Source: Anthoceros angustus (taxonomy: Eukaryota; Streptophyta; Anthocerotopsida; Anthocerotales; Anthocerotaceae). From it: DNA of 64,000 bases. Below, one piece after another: positions 60,520 to 64,000 of this stretch (its first letter is position 1; each line of letters opens with the position of its first letter). Where the stretch lies: NCBI GenBank assembly GCA_010909165.1, contig MU008168.1, forward strand, positions 310,001-374,000, written 5' to 3'. The notes beneath the pieces were generated by a model, which had not been told where the DNA came from, made no database searches, and saw only the letters and a program-made list of their open reading frames with translations. A program made the translations under genes and the position numbers.

Positions 60520-62016
60520 ATGGCGTCGCCTGGCACATGGGCCCGGTACATGTTCACCAAGTTCAAGGCATCCCTTGCGCATAGCCTCAAGGTCGGATGG
60601 GTGGTGGCAACCGTCTGTTTGAGCACTTGTTGTGGGAAGTTGGTGTGCTTCATGCCTGGGCCTGGCTGGTGAGGGAGTGGCGCGGGGCTGGGTGTGGAGG
60701 GATGGTTCTGCTTTTGCTGCTTGCCGTTCCTTCCTTGTGTAGCGCCAGCGCTGGACCAGCAAAGTCACCTTCTTTCGGCCGTGGGATGCATTTCTAGGAT
60801 TAGGGTTTTTTTTGGGGTTCCGGGATTGGTGTGTTGGTCTTGGTGGGGCGTGGTGGTCTGAAACTGTTTGCTGTGTGTCTTGGAGTGGACTGGCAGAGCT
60901 ATGGGAGTGGCCAGATTTCGGAAAAAGAGCTTTTCGAGAGATTCAAACGTGTGTGGCAAGACAAGCTTACCTTCATTTCAATGTACAAAGGGGAGGAGAT
61001 GGTGCCCACGTTTTCGAGCCAAGGAGAGACTCTGCTCATACGTTCTTTGCCGAAACCAAGCCCCAGGTACGGCAGACGCTCCAAGGATACTGCATGTACG
61101 AAAATGTATATGGATGCACACCGGACATGGTGCCGCCGTGATAGTCAAGAACCCTGCGTTAGTTCTCCTCTTGCTCGGAATTGGGCAGTGTCCTGGCCAT
61201 CTATGAACAATTTTTACAATCAGGGGCGCATTTTTGCAGGTCTGTTTACGTTGGGGACGTCGTAACGTTGAGGGACCCAAATGATCCGCAAAAGGTCCTG
61301 GTGAGACGTGTTGCTGCACTGGAAGATGCAGAAATGGTTTCCACTGATGATGACGATGAGCCTTTTAGAATACAACCAGGGCACTGTTGGGTGCTTTGTG
61401 ACAATGAAGCATTAGGCCCCAAGGTACCGGTAAGGATTATGCACTGTCGGTTTCCGCGTTCGCGATGAAGTTGTTCAGCCGTTAGGAATAAAACATAAGA
61501 AAGAGCAAGTACTGATTCTGTGCAAACTGTACGGTGTTGGATCTTCAGTTTTGGTGACCTTGACTAATAGTTCATGGCTCTGTCTCCCTCTGTGCGTAGG
61601 ATGCTCCTGACAGTAGGACGTTTGGGCCTCTGCCTTTGACAAATATCGTTGGCAGGGCTATCTACTGTAGCCGATCAGCTGTCGATCATGGATTTGTGAA
61701 AAACAGGTATATTCCGTGTCCTACATATCCCGTCCTGACCAGGGTTACTGACCAGCAAGTTCAGGATGTTTGTTTGAAATTTACTGTGTTAGTGTCTGCA
61801 CACAGAGCAGTCAGTGTGAACTGTTTCTCGTCTTGCAACAACTGGACGAACAGGTCCAGCATAGACAAGGTTGAAGTGCCTGAAGTCTATGTGCAACGGG
61901 TATATTGGTTTGTTGATCTTGTTGCTTCTTCATGTTCCAGTGACGAGGCAATGCAGGAAGATTCCGCAGTACTGGCCATCGAACTTGATGTTGATGAGAT
62001 GACGAAACAAATATAA
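60520..62016 (+). CDS. Mitochondrial inner-membrane-protease-like S26 family protein
   Basis: Exons 60520-60591, 60897-61066, 61240-61423, 61600-61706 and 61941-62016 join to 609 nt, giving 202 residues. It matches a plant group of S24/S26 peptidase-like proteins: N-terminal MASPGTWARYMFTKFK, then GEEMVPTFSSQGETLLIR (the region of the catalytic Ser), SVYVGDVVTLRDP, VRRVAALEDAEMVSTD (region of the catalytic Lys in S26), CWVLCDN and SRTFGPLPLTNIVGRA. At the place of the S26 nucleophile the sequence is MVPTFSSQG, where IMP proteases have SM(x)PT; so the usual Ser-Met is replaced and activity is in doubt. The gene's last intron and exon lie in a perfect 452-bp tandem duplication, so a second copy of exon 5 exists at 62,393-62,468. 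Confidence 0.85.
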
Positions 62017-62603
62017 ATGGCTCAGTTGTCATTGAGCTCCAGGTATTCCAATGCTTGCGGGGGTCTCTTACGGACTAGTGCTTGAGCTGGAAGCTGCGTG
62101 AAGGCACACAGCTTTCATATCCTCGGACAATGACCAAAAGGACTGGTAGAGAAAACAGGTATATTCCGTGTCCTACATATCCCGTCCTGACCAGGGTTAC
62201 TGACCAGCAAGTTCAGGATGTTTGTTTGAAATTTACTGTGTTAGTGTCTGCACACAGAGCAGTCAGTGTGAACTGTTTCTCGTCTTGCAACAACTGGACG
62301 AACAGGTCCAGCATAGACAAGGTTGAAGTGCCTGAAGTCTATGTGCAACGGGTATATTGGTTTGTTGATCTTGTTGCTTCTTCATGTTCCAGTGACGAGG
62401 CAATGCAGGAAGATTCCGCAGTACTGGCCATCGAACTTGATGTTGATGAGATGACGAAACAAATATAAATGGCTCAGTTGTCATTGAGCTCCAGGTATTC
62501 CAATGCTTGCGGGGGTCTCTTACGGACTAGTGCTTGAGCTGGAAGCTGCGTGAAGGCACACAGCTTTCATATCCTCGGACAATGACCAAAAGGACTGGTA
62601 GAG
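61700..62603. repeat. Perfect 452-bp tandem duplication at the S26 gene 3' end
   Basis: 61,700-62,151 and 62,152-62,603 are identical as far as I can compare. The unit begins at aaaacaggtatattcc, which includes the donor of the last intron, and ends at gactggtagag. It includes last intron, last exon and 3' region. The absence of visible differences implies a recent event or an assembly duplication. Confidence 0.9.
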
Positions 62604-63675
62604 CCAAAACGAGCGGTAAAGTTGCGTTCTCCGCCCAGGGTCCAATTGTGCTCAAGTTTCTCCGTAAACTTGGCAACCGGTTCTGCGAACCTCATTTCCT
62701 TTTATCTGGTACCGAGGAATACGAGTAACTAGATCCGTTGTTGGAAACAAGCGGAGTTGATGTGTCTTGTTATCTGTGCGTTTTGGAGAAATGGAAATTC
62801 AGTTCGGAACTGCGTCTAGGCAGCCCTGGCCAAGTAAGTGCCCCTGGAGCAATCCAAAATCGACGATATGTTGCACGTCACGGTCATTTAAAAGACTGTC
62901 ACTCAGTCCACCCAACCAATCCCTTACTAGCCCTGGCTTGGGGGGTCACCTCGTCCTTCTCGATGTAAAAAGGAGGCGTTTTTCTCTCATCAGGGAGGTT
63001 GGGATTAGGAGGATGTGTTTTGTCATCTGTGCGTCTTGGAGACATGGAATTTTAGCTCGGAATTGCGTTTAGGCAGCTCTTAGTGAGGGAAGTGCCCCTG
63101 GAGCAATGGAAAATTGACAATATGTTGCACGTTTCCGTCGTTCTAAGAAATTATGTTGCTCAATCCCCCCAACCACTCTCTTACTAGCCCTGGCTTGGGA
63201 GATCACGTCCTTCTTGTCGATGTGAAAAGGGGGATGCAGTTTTCTCTTATCAGGGATGTTGGGATTCGAAGCAGGCTCAGAACAGGAAGATTCGAGTCAG
63301 AGGTCATTGAAGGAGTAGACGAGGGCGCACCTTTTCCACTTTCTTGTCTTGTGGCATTCAAGATAGAGGGCATCTGCACGTTAAGAGTAATGAAGAGATA
63401 TCCACAAGTGCACACCAGCGACCAGCGAGTTGGTCTTAGGGAGAAGACGATTGCTAATCACATTTGGTTTTAAAAGTGATGGAGCAACATCTCTGCCATA
63501 CTCGACAATACTGGCCATACAATACTGGCCAGTATACTACATAGCTACATATCAAATTCGTCTACAAAGATCAAGACTAAAGCTCGCAACATTTCCCAGC
63601 CTATGATGTTGTCCAGCCGCTGCACTGACGATCTATATCCATGGAGATTTTCGTTTGTCTTGTCAAGATCAAGTT
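62604..63675. other. Intergenic DNA with a diverged ~245-bp direct duplication
   Basis: About 62,764-63,010 and 63,010-63,270 share tgtcttgttatctgtgcg, cctggagcaat and cttactagccctggcttgg in the same order, at an offset near 240-250 bp with many substitutions. No coding region is supported; open frames on the plus strand simply pass through both copies. Confidence 0.55.
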
Positions 63676-63936
63676 TCAACTGACTGCTAGTAGGCGGAAG
63701 GTGTCAAGAACAAAGTTCGCATCGGGCAGCTCTGGCATCTTGCTGACCACATTCGTGAATTCCTCAAAGGCGTATGGCCGGTAATGAGCAGGTCGGTCCG
63801 CCGACACTAGCTGAGGCGCCGCCGAGATGATCTGTTTTGGAATCGGCTGCACAAAGAAAGCGATTGACAAGCGATCCTTGTCGGTATTGACAGTCGCCCG
63901 ATGGTCGGCACTGGTGTACAGGTCATTGCTTACTGC
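63676..63936 (-). CDS. 2-oxoglutarate/Fe(II)-dependent oxygenase, last exon (partial gene)
   Basis: This is the C-terminal exon of a gene that continues past the window end; the acceptor is CTGCAG|GCAGTAAGC. The 86-residue piece contains LYTSADHRATVN, with the His that binds iron, and DRLSIAFFVQP, with the Arg-x-Ser that binds 2-oxoglutarate, followed by the usual YRPYAFEEF. This is the layout of plant 2OG-Fe(II) oxygenases of the DOXC class (gibberellin, flavonoid and related enzymes). Subfamily and substrate cannot be told from this exon alone. Confidence 0.85.
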   Translation of the reverse strand, partial: AVSNDLYTSADHRATVNTDKDRLSIAFFVQPIPKQIISAAPQLVSADRPAHYRPYAFEEFTNVVSKMPELPDANFVLDTFRLLAVS

Positions 63937-64000
63937 CTGCAGACACACAAAGGGCAATGGGGCACAGGGAGCGGCAAATTCTTGTGAGTAATTATCAACA

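Overview
The window is nuclear DNA of a green land plant. The genes are plant-type (a VAL/HSI2-like B3 repressor with PHD-like and CW zinc fingers, a thylakoid-lumen precursor with chloroplast transit and Tat signals, plant LDH, ATL RING-H2, GT61) and have short spliceosomal introns of about 60-300 bp. Short introns and close gene spacing suggest a seed-free plant (bryophyte or lycophyte), but this is inference and I cannot name the species.

Layout. 1-6,880 is an AT-rich block with an unrecognised single-exon gene (1437-2261, -), a FAM136A/DUF842-like gene (3043-3812, +) and a spliced coiled-coil gene (4736-5982, -). At about 6,880 composition shifts abruptly to balanced GC, and a VAL-type B3 repressor occupies 8001-12838 (+). 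13,421-44,600 is a 31.2-kb mobile-element unit. It has ~90-bp terminal inverted repeats and a perfect 10-bp direct repeat TTCACATTGC on each side, as expected of a Mutator-like (MULE) insertion. Inside, on the left, is a decayed MULE/SWIM transposase gene with internal tandem duplications. In the middle is a rearranged Ty3/gypsy retrotransposon on the minus strand with very large LTRs and arrays of a GTCCGGAC-based minisatellite. On the right is a decayed gene resembling the DUF7869 family.

After the element: an HNH-motif protein gene (45331-46130, +), a tRNA-Ala(UGC) (46640-46712, -), a second AT-rich block (about 46,733-49,120) carrying an ATL RING-H2 ligase (47168-48144, +), then a gene-dense balanced-GC stretch: a GT61 glycosyltransferase (49272-50813, +), VPS18 (51081-56737, -), L-lactate dehydrogenase (57793-58794, +), a Tat-dependent thylakoid-lumen protein (58961-59853, -), an inner-membrane-protease/S26-like gene (60520-62016, +) whose 3' end is duplicated as a 452-bp direct repeat, and the last exon of a 2-oxoglutarate-dependent oxygenase (63676-63936, -).

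The genes are ordinary single-copy plant functions (chromatin repression, vacuolar tethering, fermentation, cell-wall glycosylation, organelle proteolysis) and do not form a pathway together. The unusual material is the 31-kb unit with two unrelated transposase-like genes under one TIR pair, the sharply bounded AT-rich islands, two GC-AG introns, and a pattern of small indels at CNG sites in the repeats. Exon joins were made by eye from splice signals, reading frame and remembered family patterns; no search was run.
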